DNA of 64,000 nucleotides from Galbitalea sp. SE-J8 (lineage in GTDB: Bacteria; Actinomycetota; Actinomycetes; Actinomycetales; Microbacteriaceae), in NCBI RefSeq assembly GCF_030345695.1, contig NZ_JAUASV010000001.1, positions 247,458 to 311,457 on the forward strand, written 5' to 3'. The stretch's first letter is position 1. Each line of letters opens with the position of its first letter. Below, one piece after another: positions 17,087 to 25,798 of this stretch. Below the pieces are notes generated by a model. The model was not told where the DNA came from and made no database searches. It worked only from the letters and a program-made list of their open reading frames with translations. The translations under genes were made by a program, and so were the position numbers.

Positions 17087-17423
17087 GGCGATCGGCCCGA
17101 TCGACCTCGTCATCCGACCGCCGGTGAACGCCGGGCTCGCTCTCCGCGGCGACCTCGTCATCCGACCGCCGGTGAACGCCGGGCTCGCTCTCCGCGGCGA
17201 CCTCGTCATCCGACCACCGGTGGACGCCGGGCTCGCCCTCCGCGGCGACCTCGTCATCCGACCGCCGGTGGACGCCGGGCTCGCTCTCCGCGGCCACGTC
17301 GACCTCGAGGTCGCCGCCGGGCTCGTCGGACGCTCCCGAGCCGCCGCGCCTGAACGGGTTGCCGGCCTCGCCGAGCTGCCGGTACGACGGCTCGTCCGCG
17401 GGGTCGTGCTGCTCGTCGCTCAT
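17079..17423 (-). CDS. Acidic protein with four 16-residue tandem repeats
   Basis: 114 residues; the first half carries PSYRQLGEAGNPFRRGGSG, the second half is four copies of AAESEPGVHRRSDDEV with small changes. The protein is acidic and likely unstructured. It starts at ATG 17423 in 4-bp overlap with the stop of the upstream 68-residue protein. Function unknown; a copy-number-variable repeat in a coupled operon suggests a length-tolerant spacer or binding scaffold, which is only a guess. Confidence 0.6.
   Translation of the reverse strand: MSDEQHDPADEPSYRQLGEAGNPFRRGGSGASDEPGGDLEVDVAAESEPGVHRRSDDEVAAEGEPGVHRWSDDEVAAESEPGVHRRSDDEVAAESEPGVHRRSDDEVDRADRHD
17103..17294. repeat. 48-bp coding tandem repeat, four copies
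   Basis: Units start at 17103, 17151, 17199 and 17247 and are nearly identical, differing at a few positions (for example one CCACCG for CCGCCG). 48 bp is a multiple of three, so copy number can change without a frameshift; it encodes the 16-residue repeat on the minus strand. Confidence 0.95.
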
Positions 17424-17626
17424 GGCAGCGGCTCCTCGCGGTCGGCGCGCGTGCCCTCGGGGAGCACGTTCTCGAGCTTCTCGTCGGCGCCCTCACCGGC
17501 GTCCTCGTCGTGCTTGACAGCGTCGTCCTTGACGTCGTCGGGGGCCGGCGCGAGGTCCGGGTCAGCGGGAAGCTCCCCGCCCGAATACGGGTCCGTGTTC
17601 GTCGTGCTGTCGGTCGTGTCGCTCAT
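17420..17626 (-). CDS. Small acidic protein, 68 residues
   Basis: Asp/Glu-rich, likely disordered, no hydrophobic segment; contains DDVKDDAVKHDEDAGEGADE near the middle. First gene of the three-gene operon and overlapped 4 bp by the next start. The ATG at 17626 is preferred over an upstream in-frame ATG that would add an Arg/Gly stretch. No ribosome site or -10 box stands out. Function unknown. Confidence 0.5.
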   Translation of the reverse strand: MSDTTDSTTNTDPYSGGELPADPDLAPAPDDVKDDAVKHDEDAGEGADEKLENVLPEGTRADREEPLP

Positions 17627-17769
17627 CCGCCCAGTCCACCCCCCGCGCGCCGACCGGCGCACCCGCGCCACGGCGACTCACACCCGACGCTCACCGTCGC
17701 AGCCTCGCGTTGACCGGGAGAACCGCTGCGGCCGCATCCGCGCGCGGCACGCCGGTGCACCATCGCTGC

Positions 17770-17979
17770 ATGAGCACTCAGAACCACCCGATCGAGCCCG
17801 GCTCCGCGGACGCCGGCCTCCCCGAGCAGGTCGCCGGCCTCGTGCGGCAGGTGCGCGCCGACCACCTGCTGGGCTCCGCCCCGGATGCCGAGACCACTCT
17901 GCGCGATCGGCTCGCGGACGCGAGCATCGCCCTCGACGACGACGAGTTCGCCCGCGCGATGGCGATCATCACCGCCTGA
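17770..17979 (+). CDS. Conserved-looking small protein, 69 residues
   Basis: Hydrophilic helical protein without membrane segment: an EQVAGLVRQVRADHLLG helix, then ETTLRDRLADASIALDDDEF and a C-terminal ARAMAIITA. The codon bias is that of neighbouring real genes. No family recognised. It stands alone between two minus-strand genes; ATG 17770 is chosen because the upstream part of the frame has no ordered protein character. Confidence 0.5.
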   Translation: MSTQNHPIEPGSADAGLPEQVAGLVRQVRADHLLGSAPDAETTLRDRLADASIALDDDEFARAMAIITA

Positions 17980-18025
17980 CCCGACCGCGATGCCGCACCG
18001 CCCTCACCCGCGATGCGCCCCGTCC

Positions 18026-18625
18026 TCAGCTGAGGACGATGTCGATCGGCTTGGACGCGACCCCGTCGATCGTGATGGTCAGCTGGTACGTCGCGCCGGA
18101 CGGCACGGCCGTGCGCCCGCCGTCGCACGTCGTGGTCGAGGAGCGCGTGCGGTCCCACTCGACCGGCACGCTCGAACTGACGTCCTTGCCGGCCTCGATC
18201 GTGTACGGCACGGCGGTCGCGGCATCCGTCTGGCAGTCCTTCGACGACCAGTACTTCTCCTTCTGCTTGCCGCTCGTGATCAGGAACTCCTGCTTCGTCG
18301 GGTCGGCGTCGATCGTGCACGCTGCGGCGCCGTTGTTCGTGACCGTGTAGGAGAGCTGGGGCAGCTCGCCGGCCGCATACTTCGCCTTGTCCGACGACGC
18401 GGTCACGGTGAGCGCGTCGGCGGCGCACGCCGGGGCCGTCGCGGACGTGCTCGGGTCGGTGGGCGGGTTCGACGTGTGCTGCGTCGCCGGGGTGCCGCCC
18501 TTCGGCACGAACACGATGAGCAGGATCACGATGAGCACGACGAGCGCGCCGATGCCGACGACCAGACGGCGTCGCCAATAGACGTTCGGTGGTTGCGAAC
18601 CGACCGGATGACGGAACGTCGACAT
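18026..18625 (-). CDS. Membrane-anchored extracytoplasmic protein, DUF4232-like
   Basis: 199 residues: short basic head, one hydrophobic helix (about 23-42), a Thr/Pro/Ser linker, then a beta-rich outer domain with four cysteines (CAADALTVTASSD, AACTIDAD, KDCQTD, TTCDGG) that could form two disulfides. The domain resembles actinobacterial DUF4232-type immunoglobulin-like lipoprotein domains, but here the anchor is a helix. TACCCT lies 7 nt before the ATG, so the message is probably leaderless. Function unknown. Confidence 0.6.
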   Translation of the reverse strand: MSTFRHPVGSQPPNVYWRRRLVVGIGALVVLIVILLIVFVPKGGTPATQHTSNPPTDPSTSATAPACAADALTVTASSDKAKYAAGELPQLSYTVTNNGAAACTIDADPTKQEFLITSGKQKEKYWSSKDCQTDAATAVPYTIEAGKDVSSSVPVEWDRTRSSTTTCDGGRTAVPSGATYQLTITIDGVASKPIDIVLS

Positions 18626-18632
18626 GCCGCCC

Positions 18633-18638
18633 AGGGTA
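18633..18638 (-). promoter_or_regulatory. -10 box (TACCCT) of the membrane-anchored protein, leaderless start
   Basis: TACCCT on the minus strand ends 7 nt before ATG 18625; no ribosome site is seen. Confidence 0.45.
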
Positions 18639-18672
18639 GGCCGCGCGACGCGCGACGCCCGGCAGCGACGCG

Positions 18673-19176
18673 CTAGAGGTGCTTCAACATCCTGGAGTTG
18701 CCCAGCGTGTTCTGCTTGACCCTGGACAGGTCCAGGAACTCGGCGACGCCCTCATCCGGGCTCCGCACGAGCTCGGCGTAGGTCTCCGGGTCGACGATGC
18801 GCTCGGGCACCTCGACGAAACCGTGCCGGGCGAAGAACGCCGTCTCGAAGGTCAGGCAGAACAGCCGCGACAGCCCGAGGTCGCGGGCGTCGGACTCGAG
18901 GCGCTCGAGCAGGGCGTGCCCGACGCCGCGGCCACGCCATCCGTCGACCGCCGCGAGGGTGCGCACCTCGCCGAGGTCCTCCCAGAACACGTGGATCGCG
19001 CCGCAGCCGACGGGGTCGCCCGCCTCGTCCTCGGCGATGCGGAACTCCTGCACCGCCTCATAGAGCGCGACGCGCTCCTTACCGAGCAGGATGCGCTGCT
19101 GCACGAGCGGCTCGATGAGCCCGAGGATGACGGGGATGTCGCTCGTGCGCGCGCGGCGGACGCTGATGCCGGTCAC
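18673..19176 (-). CDS. argA: N-acetylglutamate synthase, short actinobacterial type
   Basis: GNAT enzyme of 167 residues that acetylates glutamate, the first step of arginine synthesis. The family is recognised by PLVQQRILLGKERVALYEAV near the N-terminus, the acetyl-CoA loop GWRGRGVGHALLERL, and the C-terminal DEGVAEFLDLSRVKQNTLGN before RMLKHL, closely like the short ArgA of mycobacteria. GTG 19176 is the start: TACTGT lies 6 nt upstream, and the longer frame would run through a family A repeat. No other arg gene is nearby. Confidence 0.85.
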   Translation of the reverse strand: MTGISVRRARTSDIPVILGLIEPLVQQRILLGKERVALYEAVQEFRIAEDEAGDPVGCGAIHVFWEDLGEVRTLAAVDGWRGRGVGHALLERLESDARDLGLSRLFCLTFETAFFARHGFVEVPERIVDPETYAELVRSPDEGVAEFLDLSRVKQNTLGNSRMLKHL

Positions 19177-19182
19177 GCCTTC

Positions 19183-19188
19183 ACAGTA
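19183..19188 (-). promoter_or_regulatory. -10 box (TACTGT) of argA, leaderless GTG start
   Basis: TACTGT on the minus strand ends 6 nt before GTG 19176; there is no Shine-Dalgarno sequence. Decides the start of argA. Confidence 0.5.
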
Positions 19189-19206
19189 GCGTCGCGCGGA
19201 CCGGGT

Positions 19207-19291
19207 CCCGAAAACGAAGGAGTTCGCCGCGTTCCGGCCCGGGTCGGGGGCGTACAGCGTCGAAACGGGTTCGCCCTCCTTCGTTTTCGGG
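19207..19291. repeat. Family A palindromic-ended repeat, copy 2
   Basis: CCCGAAAACGAAGGAG (19207-19222) and its exact reverse complement (19276-19291), 53 bp apart. The right end is followed by extra copies of the 16-bp unit GTTTTCGGGGCACCCC running to about 19325, so part of the arm has been amplified. The 200-bp gap between argA and the permease gene holds nothing else. Confidence 0.85.
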
Positions 19292-19390
19292 GCACCCCGT
19301 TTTCGGGGCACCCCGTTTTCGGGTGCCGGCGTTGCGGGCGCCGGCGTTTCGGGCGGGTCGAGCCGTGCGCCGCGGCGCCCGCGAGCGCGG

Positions 19391-20749
19391 TCAGTCGGCC
19401 GTGATCGCGAGCGCGAGCGCGGCGAGCGGCACGAGCACGACGACGAGCCCGAGCCCCGCGAGCGAGTACGACCGCCAGCGCACGCCGACGCCGAGGGATG
19501 CGAGCCGCTCGTGCCAGAGCAGCGCCGCGAGCGATGCCCACGGCGTCACGAGCGGCCCGAGGTTCACGCCGATGAGCAGCGCCACGAGCCGGGTCGGGTC
19601 GCCGGCCGCCGCGGGCTCGAGCACGAGATACGCCGGCAGGTTGTCGATGCCGTTCGCCGCCACGGCACCGGTCGCCGCGAGGCGCACGAGGTCGCCGGCG
19701 GAGGTGCCCCCGCCCGCCCAGGCCGTGACGGCATCCGCGAGCCCGCGCGCGTGCATGGTGGCGACGACGACGAACAGCCCGCCCGCCACGAGCACCGGGA
19801 ACCACGGCGCCATCGACCAGGCGAGCGCCGACCGGCGACGCACGACGAACAGCGCGATGAGCACGACCGCCGCGGCGAGCGCCGGATACTCGACGGGCAC
19901 GCCGCTCACGAGCAGCGGCACGAGCGCCGCCACGACGACGGATGCCGCGACCAGCAGCACCCGGTCCCTGCTGTGCTCGCGCGGCAGCGGCGTGAACGAC
20001 CCGGCCAGGATGCGGCGGTAGCGCACGGACAGCACGAGCACCGGGAGCACGACGCCGACGAGCGCGGGCGCCCAGGCGAGCGCGAGGAAGCCCGGGGCAT
20101 CCCGGTCGAGGAGCCCGGCCGCGAGCAGGTTGGTCAGGTTCGAGACCGGCAGCAGCAGCGACGCGGTGTTCGCGAGCCAGACCGTGGCCATCGCGAACGG
20201 GATCGGCGGGATGCCCACCTGCCGAGCGAGCACCACGACGACGGGCGTGACGAGCACCGCCGTCGTGTCGAGCGACAGGAACGCGGTCGACAGCACCGCG
20301 AGGACCACGACGAGCGCCCACAGCAGCGGCACCCGGCCCCGGGCGACGCGAGCGAACGCGTGCGAGACCAGGTCGAACACGCCCGCCTCCGCCGCGAGCT
20401 CAGCCACGACCGTGATGCCGACGACGAAGAGCAGCACCGGCACGACGCGCCCGGCGAGCGCACCCGCATCCGTCGCGGGAAGCGTTCCCGTGGCGACGAG
20501 CACGACCGCCGCCGACCCGAGGGCGAGTGCGATGAGAGGACGGATGATCCGGGCGATGTGCCGAGCGTAACGCCCGCGGCGGCCGGGCCGCGGCCGCGGG
20601 TCGACCCCCGCACCGAGCCCGGAGCCCCGTCCGCCACCCGGGCCGTGGCTGGGCGGCCCGGGCGCGACAACGGGAGCGGATGCCGCAGCATCCGCCCCCG
20701 TCTCTCGCGTTACGCGGGTCTCACTCCTCGATCGCGGCGCCCGCGGCAT
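19391..20749 (-). CDS. SLC13/ArsB-like ion permease
   Basis: Integral membrane transporter of 452 residues with about 10-11 helices. LSTAFLSLDTTAVLVTPVVV and the later GIDNLPAYLVLEP are the paired motifs seen in the ArsB/citrate (IT) superfamily. Substrate could be arsenite, citrate or another anion; it is not next to the ars genes at 60-63 kb. The only in-frame ATG (20749) lies 29 bp inside the end of clpC and gives a Pro/Arg/Gly-rich 60-residue leader; no closer ATG, GTG or TTG exists in frame, so the start is uncertain. Confidence 0.75.
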   Translation of the reverse strand: MPRAPRSRSETRVTRETGADAAASAPVVAPGPPSHGPGGGRGSGLGAGVDPRPRPGRRGRYARHIARIIRPLIALALGSAAVVLVATGTLPATDAGALAGRVVPVLLFVVGITVVAELAAEAGVFDLVSHAFARVARGRVPLLWALVVVLAVLSTAFLSLDTTAVLVTPVVVVLARQVGIPPIPFAMATVWLANTASLLLPVSNLTNLLAAGLLDRDAPGFLALAWAPALVGVVLPVLVLSVRYRRILAGSFTPLPREHSRDRVLLVAASVVVAALVPLLVSGVPVEYPALAAAVVLIALFVVRRRSALAWSMAPWFPVLVAGGLFVVVATMHARGLADAVTAWAGGGTSAGDLVRLAATGAVAANGIDNLPAYLVLEPAAAGDPTRLVALLIGVNLGPLVTPWASLAALLWHERLASLGVGVRWRSYSLAGLGLVVVLVPLAALALAITAD

Positions 20750-23225
20750 CCGTTGCCGGCGCTCCGACGGTCTCGAGCTCGCGACCGGGCTGGCGGGTCG
20801 TGTCGAAGGTGAACTCCCCGTCGACGTAGTCGACCGCGATGTGGTCGCCCGCGTCGAGCTCGCCGTGCAGGATCTTCTCGCTCAGCCGGTCCTCGACCTC
20901 GTGCTGCACGGCACGGCGCAGCGGGCGCGCACCGAGCGTCGGGTCGAAGCCCACCTTGATGAGCTGCTCCTTCGCGGCCGTCGAGAGCACGATCGTGAGA
21001 TCGCGGTCCATGAGGCGCGAGCTGAGGCGCTTGATGAACAGGTCGACGATCTGCAGCAGCTCCTCCTGCGTGAGCTGGGGGAACACGATCGTCTCGTCGA
21101 CGCGGTTGAGGAACTCGGGCTTGAAGTGCTTCTTGAGCTCCTCGACCACCTTGCCGCGCATCGCGCCGTAGCTCACCTCGGCGTTGCCGGCGATGGTGAA
21201 GCCGACCGGGCCGCCCGTGATGTCCTTCGTGCCGAGGTTGGTCGTCATGATGATCACGGTGTTCTTGAAGTCGACGACGCGACCCTGCCCATCCGTCAGA
21301 CGTCCCTCCTCCAGGATCTGGAGCAGCGAGTTGAAGATGTCGGGGTGCGCCTTCTCGATCTCGTCGAACAGCACGACGCTGAACGGCTTGCGGCGCACCT
21401 TCTCGGTGAGCTGGCCGCCCTCCTCGAAGCCGACGAACCCGGGAGGGGCGCCGAACAGTCGCGAGACGGTGTGCTTCTCGCCGTACTCGCTCATGTCGAG
21501 CGAGATGAGGGCGTCCTCGTCGTCGAACAGGAACTCGGCGAGCGCCTTCGCGAGCTCGGTCTTCCCGACGCCGGTGGGACCGGCGAAGATGAACGAGCCC
21601 GAGGGACGCTTCGGGTCCTTGAGGCCGGCGCGCGTGCGGCGGATGGTCTTCGCGAGCACGCTGATCGCCTGCTCCTGACCGATGACGCGCTGGTGCAGCG
21701 CCTGCTCCATGAAGATGAGGCGCGAGCTCTCCTCCTCGGTGAGCTTGAACACCGGGATGCCGGTCGCCTGCGCGAGCACCTCCGCGATCAGTCCCTCGTC
21801 GACGGTGCCGGACGCGCCGACCTCGCCCGCCTTCCACTGCTTCTCGAGGCGCAGCCGCTCGCCGAGCAGCTTCTTCTCCTCGTCGCGCAGGCTCGCGGCC
21901 TTCTCGAAGTCCTGGTCCTCGATCGCAGCCTCCTTCTGGCCGCGCACCGTGGCGATCTTCTCGTCGAACTCGCGCAGCTCCGGCGGAGCGGACAGGATGC
22001 TGAGCCGCAGACGCGCGCCGGCCTCGTCGATCAGGTCGATGGCCTTGTCCGGCAGGAAACGGTCCTGCACGTAGCGGTCGGCGAGGTTCGCGGCGGCCAC
22101 GAGCGCGCCATCCGTGATCGACACCTTGTGGAACGCCTCGTACTTGTCGCGGAGTCCCTTGAGGATGTTGATCGCGTGCGGCAGGTTCGGCTCGCTCACC
22201 TGCACCGGCTGGAAGCGGCGCTCGAGGGCGGCATCCTTCTCGAAGTGCTTGCGGTACTCGTCGAGCGTGGTCGCGCCGATGGTCTGCAGCTCGCCGCGCG
22301 CGAGGAGCGGCTTCAGGATCGAGGCCGCGTCGATCGCGCCCTCGGCGGCGCCCGCACCGACGAGCGTGTGGATCTCGTCGATGAAGACGATGATGTCGCC
22401 GCGCGTGCGGATCTCCTTGGTGACCTTCTTCAGGCGCTCCTCGAAGTCGCCGCGGTAGCGGCTGCCCGCGATGAGCGAGCCGAGGTCGAGCGAGTAGAGC
22501 TGCTTGTCCTTGAGCGTCTCGGGCACGTCGCCCTTGACGATCGCCTGGGCGAGGCCCTCGACGACGGCGGTCTTGCCGACGCCGGGCTCGCCGATCAGCA
22601 CCGGGTTGTTCTTCGACCGGCGGGAGAGGATCTGCATGACCCGCTCCGCCTCCTTCTCGCGCCCGATGACCGGGTCGAGCTTGCCCTCGCGGGCCGCCTG
22701 GGTGAGGTTGCGGCCGAACTGGTCGAGCACCTGCGAGCCCTTGTCGGCCTGCTGCTCGGTGCCGCCGACGGCGACGGCCTCCTTGCCCTGGTAGCCCGAG
22801 AGCAGCTGGATGACCTGCTGGCGCACCTTGTTGAGGTCGGCGCCGAGCTTGACGAGCACCTGAGCGGCGACGCCCTCGCCCTCGCGGATGAGGCCGAGCA
22901 GGATGTGCTCCGTGCCGATGTAGTTGTGGCCGAGCTGCAGCGCCTCGCGCAGGCTCAGCTCGAGCACCTTCTTGGCGCGCGGCGTGAACGGGATGTGCCC
23001 GGTCGGCTGCGTCTGCCCCTGGCCGATGATGTCCTGCACCTGCTCGCGCACCGCGTCGAGCGAGATGCCGAGCGACTCGAGCGCCTTCGCCGCGACACCC
23101 TCGCCCTCATGGATGAGGCCGAGCAGGATGTGCTCGGTGCCGATGTAGTTGTGGTTCAGCATCTTCGCCTCTTCCTGGGCGAGGACGACGACGCGGCGGG
23201 CTCGGTCGGTGAAGCGTTCGAACAT
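20721..23225 (-). CDS. clpC: ATP-dependent Clp protease ATP-binding subunit ClpC
   Basis: Hsp100 unfoldase that feeds substrates to ClpP, 834 residues. Two N-terminal repeats each carry [13 protein letters not shown] (about 25 and 101), then AAA domain 1 with GEPGVGKT, a UVR-containing middle domain (about 425-460) and AAA domain 2 with GPTGVGKT and the VGFEEGG stretch. ATG 23225 begins [11 protein letters not shown], the standard ClpC start. Promoter elements for it lie in the 192-bp gap 23226-23417, where no other feature is seen. The 3' end overlaps the permease frame. Confidence 0.96.
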   Translation of the reverse strand: MFERFTDRARRVVVLAQEEAKMLNHNYIGTEHILLGLIHEGEGVAAKALESLGISLDAVREQVQDIIGQGQTQPTGHIPFTPRAKKVLELSLREALQLGHNYIGTEHILLGLIREGEGVAAQVLVKLGADLNKVRQQVIQLLSGYQGKEAVAVGGTEQQADKGSQVLDQFGRNLTQAAREGKLDPVIGREKEAERVMQILSRRSKNNPVLIGEPGVGKTAVVEGLAQAIVKGDVPETLKDKQLYSLDLGSLIAGSRYRGDFEERLKKVTKEIRTRGDIIVFIDEIHTLVGAGAAEGAIDAASILKPLLARGELQTIGATTLDEYRKHFEKDAALERRFQPVQVSEPNLPHAINILKGLRDKYEAFHKVSITDGALVAAANLADRYVQDRFLPDKAIDLIDEAGARLRLSILSAPPELREFDEKIATVRGQKEAAIEDQDFEKAASLRDEEKKLLGERLRLEKQWKAGEVGASGTVDEGLIAEVLAQATGIPVFKLTEEESSRLIFMEQALHQRVIGQEQAISVLAKTIRRTRAGLKDPKRPSGSFIFAGPTGVGKTELAKALAEFLFDDEDALISLDMSEYGEKHTVSRLFGAPPGFVGFEEGGQLTEKVRRKPFSVVLFDEIEKAHPDIFNSLLQILEEGRLTDGQGRVVDFKNTVIIMTTNLGTKDITGGPVGFTIAGNAEVSYGAMRGKVVEELKKHFKPEFLNRVDETIVFPQLTQEELLQIVDLFIKRLSSRLMDRDLTIVLSTAAKEQLIKVGFDPTLGARPLRRAVQHEVEDRLSEKILHGELDAGDHIAVDYVDGEFTFDTTRQPGRELETVGAPATDAAGAAIEE

Positions 23226-23417
23226 GTGCTGTCTCCCCTGGCACCGATGCGGATGCGGCGCCGATGCATCGAGAGTACGTCGCGCCCCGCGGCGATTCGG
23301 GCGTGTTCGCCGTCGGCGTGAACCGCGGCGAGCCGGGCGGGCGGGGGAGGGATGCCGCGCGCTCAGCGGGCGGCGCTAGCATGCGGAGCGCCCGTGCCGA
23401 TCCGCGGGCAGGAGTCC

Positions 23418-24302
23418 ATGCCCCCTCTCGTCGACCTCGTCACCACGTGGCGGTTCTCGCCCGTCGCGCTCGCCGTGCTGCTGCTGGCCGGCGGCCTGTA
23501 CGTCGCCGGGCTCGTGACACTCCATCGCCGGGGCGAGCGGTGGAGCGGATGGCGCACCACCGGCTTCCTGCTCGGCGGACTCGGGCTGTTCGCGATCGTC
23601 GAGTTCGGCTTCCTCGGCGCGTGGAGCGGGGAGCTGCGCTGGGCGTTCAGCACCCGCCTCGCCCTCGACCTGTTCGCGGTGCCCGGGCTGCTGACCGTCG
23701 GCAAGCCCGTGACGCTCGCCCGGCGTGCCCTGCGCGGTGACGCGCTCAGGCGATTCGAGCGCATCGTCGGCTCGTGGGCGATGCGCCTGGTCGGCAACCC
23801 CATCGTCGCGCCGCTGTTCGCGCTCGCGGTGTTCTCGCTGCTGCTCACGCCGATCGCGGGCGTGCTGCGGCTGAGCCCGGTGAGCGAGGCGCTCATCCCG
23901 GTGCTCGTGCCGTTCGTCGGACTGCTGCTCGTGCTGCCGCTCGCGGGCGACGGGGAGGTGAGCGCGAAGCGCATCGTAGTGATCGAGTTCATGCTCGCGT
24001 TCATCGAGCTGCTGCTCGACGCGCTGCCCGGCATCCTGCTGCGGCTCAACGGCACGGTGCTCGACCAGGCCGGACGCGCGACCGGCGCCGTGCCGGGCTG
24101 GTTCCCGAACCCGCTGCGCGATCAGCAGCTCTCCGGCGATCTGCTCTGGTTCATCGCCGAGATCGTCGACGTGCCCGTGCTCGCGGTGTTCATCGTGCAG
24201 TGGATGCGCAACGACCGGCGCGAGGCGCGGCGGTTCGACGAGCTGAGCGACGCGGAGATGGACGCGCTCGTGCAGCAGCACCTGCGCGGGCCGGCGGGTT
24301 AG
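23418..24302 (+). CDS. CtaG/Caa3-type cytochrome c oxidase assembly protein
   Basis: Polytopic membrane protein of 294 residues with about 7-8 helices. RTTGFLLGGLGLFAIVEFG and TRLALDLFAVPGLLTVGKPV, together with the WFPNPLRDQQLSGDLLWFIAE stretch in shape and position, fit the CtaG_Caa3 family that helps deliver copper to oxidase. The visible segments contain few metal-binding His residues, so a copper role is not proved. ATG 23418 has CAGGAG only 3 nt upstream; TAGCAT at about 23379 may be the -10 box. Confidence 0.7.
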   Translation: MPPLVDLVTTWRFSPVALAVLLLAGGLYVAGLVTLHRRGERWSGWRTTGFLLGGLGLFAIVEFGFLGAWSGELRWAFSTRLALDLFAVPGLLTVGKPVTLARRALRGDALRRFERIVGSWAMRLVGNPIVAPLFALAVFSLLLTPIAGVLRLSPVSEALIPVLVPFVGLLLVLPLAGDGEVSAKRIVVIEFMLAFIELLLDALPGILLRLNGTVLDQAGRATGAVPGWFPNPLRDQQLSGDLLWFIAEIVDVPVLAVFIVQWMRNDRREARRFDELSDAEMDALVQQHLRGPAG

Positions 24303-24424
24303 CGTCGGCGCCTGCGCGGGCCGGCGCGAGGCCGGCCGGCGCGCGGGCTAGTGTCGGCACCCGCGCGGGCGGGCGCGCGGGGGCGGCGGGCGCGCTGGGG
24401 CGGCGGGCGCGCTAGCGTCGGCGC
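24303..24424. repeat. Triplicated TAGCGTCGGCGC-like promoter segment in GC-rich spacer
   Basis: TTAGCGTCGGCGCC (about 24300), CTAGTGTCGGCACC (about 24349) and CTAGCGTCGGCGC (24412-24424) are three versions of the sequence that precedes the kinase start, separated by GC-only stretches. It looks like local duplication of a -10 region; only the last copy is next to a gene. Confidence 0.55.
24413..24418 (+). promoter_or_regulatory. -10 box (TAGCGT) of the APH-fold kinase gene, leaderless start
   Basis: TAGCGT ends 6 nt before ATG 24425; no ribosome site is present. Confidence 0.5.
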
Positions 24425-25393
24425 ATGACGGATGCCCCCGGACTCGCCGACGCCCTCGGAGCGCCGTTCGCGGCGATGACCGAGGCGGATGCCGCGGGCG
24501 TGCTGCGGAACCGGTACGGCATCCGTTCTCCCGCGCTCCGCCGGCTCGAGAGCGAGCGCGACGACACGTTCCGGGTGGAGAGCCCGGACGGCGAGTTCGT
24601 GCTCAAGGTCGCCCACCCGGACGACGATCCGCTCGAGGTCAACCTGCAGACCGCGGCGATGGCGTGGGCGGGCGACGTCGATCCGGCGCTGCCGGTGCAG
24701 CGCGTTCTGCCGAGCGTCGATGGCGAGATCGAGCCCACGCTCGTCGGCGCCGGCGGCCGCGTCCGGGTGACGCGCGTGCTGAGCTGGCTGCCCGGGCGGA
24801 TGCTCAGCGAGGTCGAGCCGACCGCCGGGCACCTGCGCGCGCTCGGCGCCGCGAACGGACGGCTGAGCGCGGCGCTCGAGGGGTTCGGGCATCCCGCCGA
24901 CGAGCGCGCGCACGCGTGGGATCTGGCGCGGCTGCCCGAGCTCGCCGCTCTCGTCGAGCTCGCGCCCGACCTCGCCGGGGCGTTCGACGCGTTCGTCGCG
25001 GCCGCTCCGGGGTTCGCCGAGCTGCCGCGCCAGGTCGTGCACAACGATCTCAACCACCACAACGTCGTCGTCGACCCGGGCGCTGCGGACTTCGTCGTCG
25101 GCATCCTCGACTTCGGGGATGCGGTGCGCACCTGGCGCGTCGCCGACCTCGCGATCACCGCGAGCTACCTCGTCGACCCGGCCGTCGGGTGGGCGTCGAT
25201 CGAGCCGGTCGTCGAGGGGTACCGCCGGCACGTCGCCCTGACGGATGCCGAGCTCGCCGCCCTGCCGGCGCTCGTGCGCGGACGGCTCGTGCAGCGCATC
25301 CTGCTCGGCACGTCGGCCGCGCTGCGCACCGGGACGCCGCTGCCGATCGCGGGGCTCGAGCGCTCGCGCACGCAGCTCGCGTCGCTCGGGTAG
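24425..25393 (+). CDS. APH-fold small-molecule kinase (hydroxylysine kinase-like)
   Basis: Phosphotransferase of the aminoglycoside phosphotransferase / choline kinase fold, 322 residues. VHNDLNHHNVVV (about 207-218) is the catalytic Brenner loop with the Asp and Asn, and GILDFGDAV (about 230-238) holds the metal-binding Asp; the N-terminal FVLKVAHPDDD supplies the ATP lysine. The same fold acts on hydroxylysine and similar amines, and in many actinobacteria such a domain is fused to a class III aminotransferase-fold protein like the one encoded at 26893. Here the two are separate genes 1.5 kb apart. An antibiotic-resistance role is not indicated. Confidence 0.82.
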   Translation: MTDAPGLADALGAPFAAMTEADAAGVLRNRYGIRSPALRRLESERDDTFRVESPDGEFVLKVAHPDDDPLEVNLQTAAMAWAGDVDPALPVQRVLPSVDGEIEPTLVGAGGRVRVTRVLSWLPGRMLSEVEPTAGHLRALGAANGRLSAALEGFGHPADERAHAWDLARLPELAALVELAPDLAGAFDAFVAAAPGFAELPRQVVHNDLNHHNVVVDPGAADFVVGILDFGDAVRTWRVADLAITASYLVDPAVGWASIEPVVEGYRRHVALTDAELAALPALVRGRLVQRILLGTSAALRTGTPLPIAGLERSRTQLASLG

Positions 25394-25417
25394 CGGCGGC
25401 CCCGGCCGGCCGCACTC

Positions 25418-25609
25418 GTTGGTTGAGGAGCCCGCGAGCGAAGCAAGCCGGCGCCTCGAAACCAACGCCCACCAGCGGCCGGCCCCACGCCGTTGGTTGA
25501 GGAGCCCGCGAGCGAAGCGAGCAGGCGTCTCGAAACCAACGCCCACCACGAACCGTGGTGGTCTCGAGACGCGACCTCGCTCCGCTCCGGCGCTCCTCGA
25601 CCAGCGGTG
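25418..25609. repeat. Family B repeats: one direct copy and one head-to-head pair
   Basis: GGTTGAGGAGCCCGCGAGCG starts two copies (25421 and 25495), each ending in CTCGAAACCAACGCCCACCA. The second is followed by an inverted copy (GGTCTCGAGACGC...GCTCCTCGACCAGCGG, to 25609), making a long imperfect hairpin in the gap between two convergent genes. Confidence 0.85.
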
Positions 25610-25630
25610 GCATCTCCGATCAGCTGCGGT

Positions 25631-25713
25631 CCGAAAACGAAGGAGGACGCGCGCGAATCGGCCAAATAGCCGCCCGATCCGCCCGCAGAGGACGCAGGCT
25701 CCTTCGTTTTCGG
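25631..25713. repeat. Family A palindromic-ended repeat, copy 3
   Basis: CCGAAAACGAAGGAG (25631-25645) and its exact reverse complement (25699-25713). Lies between the ends of the kinase and lipoprotein genes, directly next to family B copies; no gene in this 405-bp gap. Confidence 0.85.
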
Positions 25714-25798
25714 GAGCGACGCCGCTCGGGGGCGACACGACACCGCTTGGGCGCGACGCCGCCCAGGGGCCCCGCCCCTGACGCACGCCGACGCGCGG

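Noticed and set aside
17103..17294. Regular repeats resembling a CRISPR array
   Set aside because: Units are contiguous 48-mers without spacers and encode a protein repeat.
20841..23321. Plus-strand open frame of 826 codons opposite clpC
   Set aside because: Exact antisense of clpC with low-complexity translation; typical high-GC artefact.
24425..25393. Aminoglycoside resistance kinase
   Set aside because: Only the general fold is shared; context with a PLP phospho-lyase-like gene favours a metabolic kinase.
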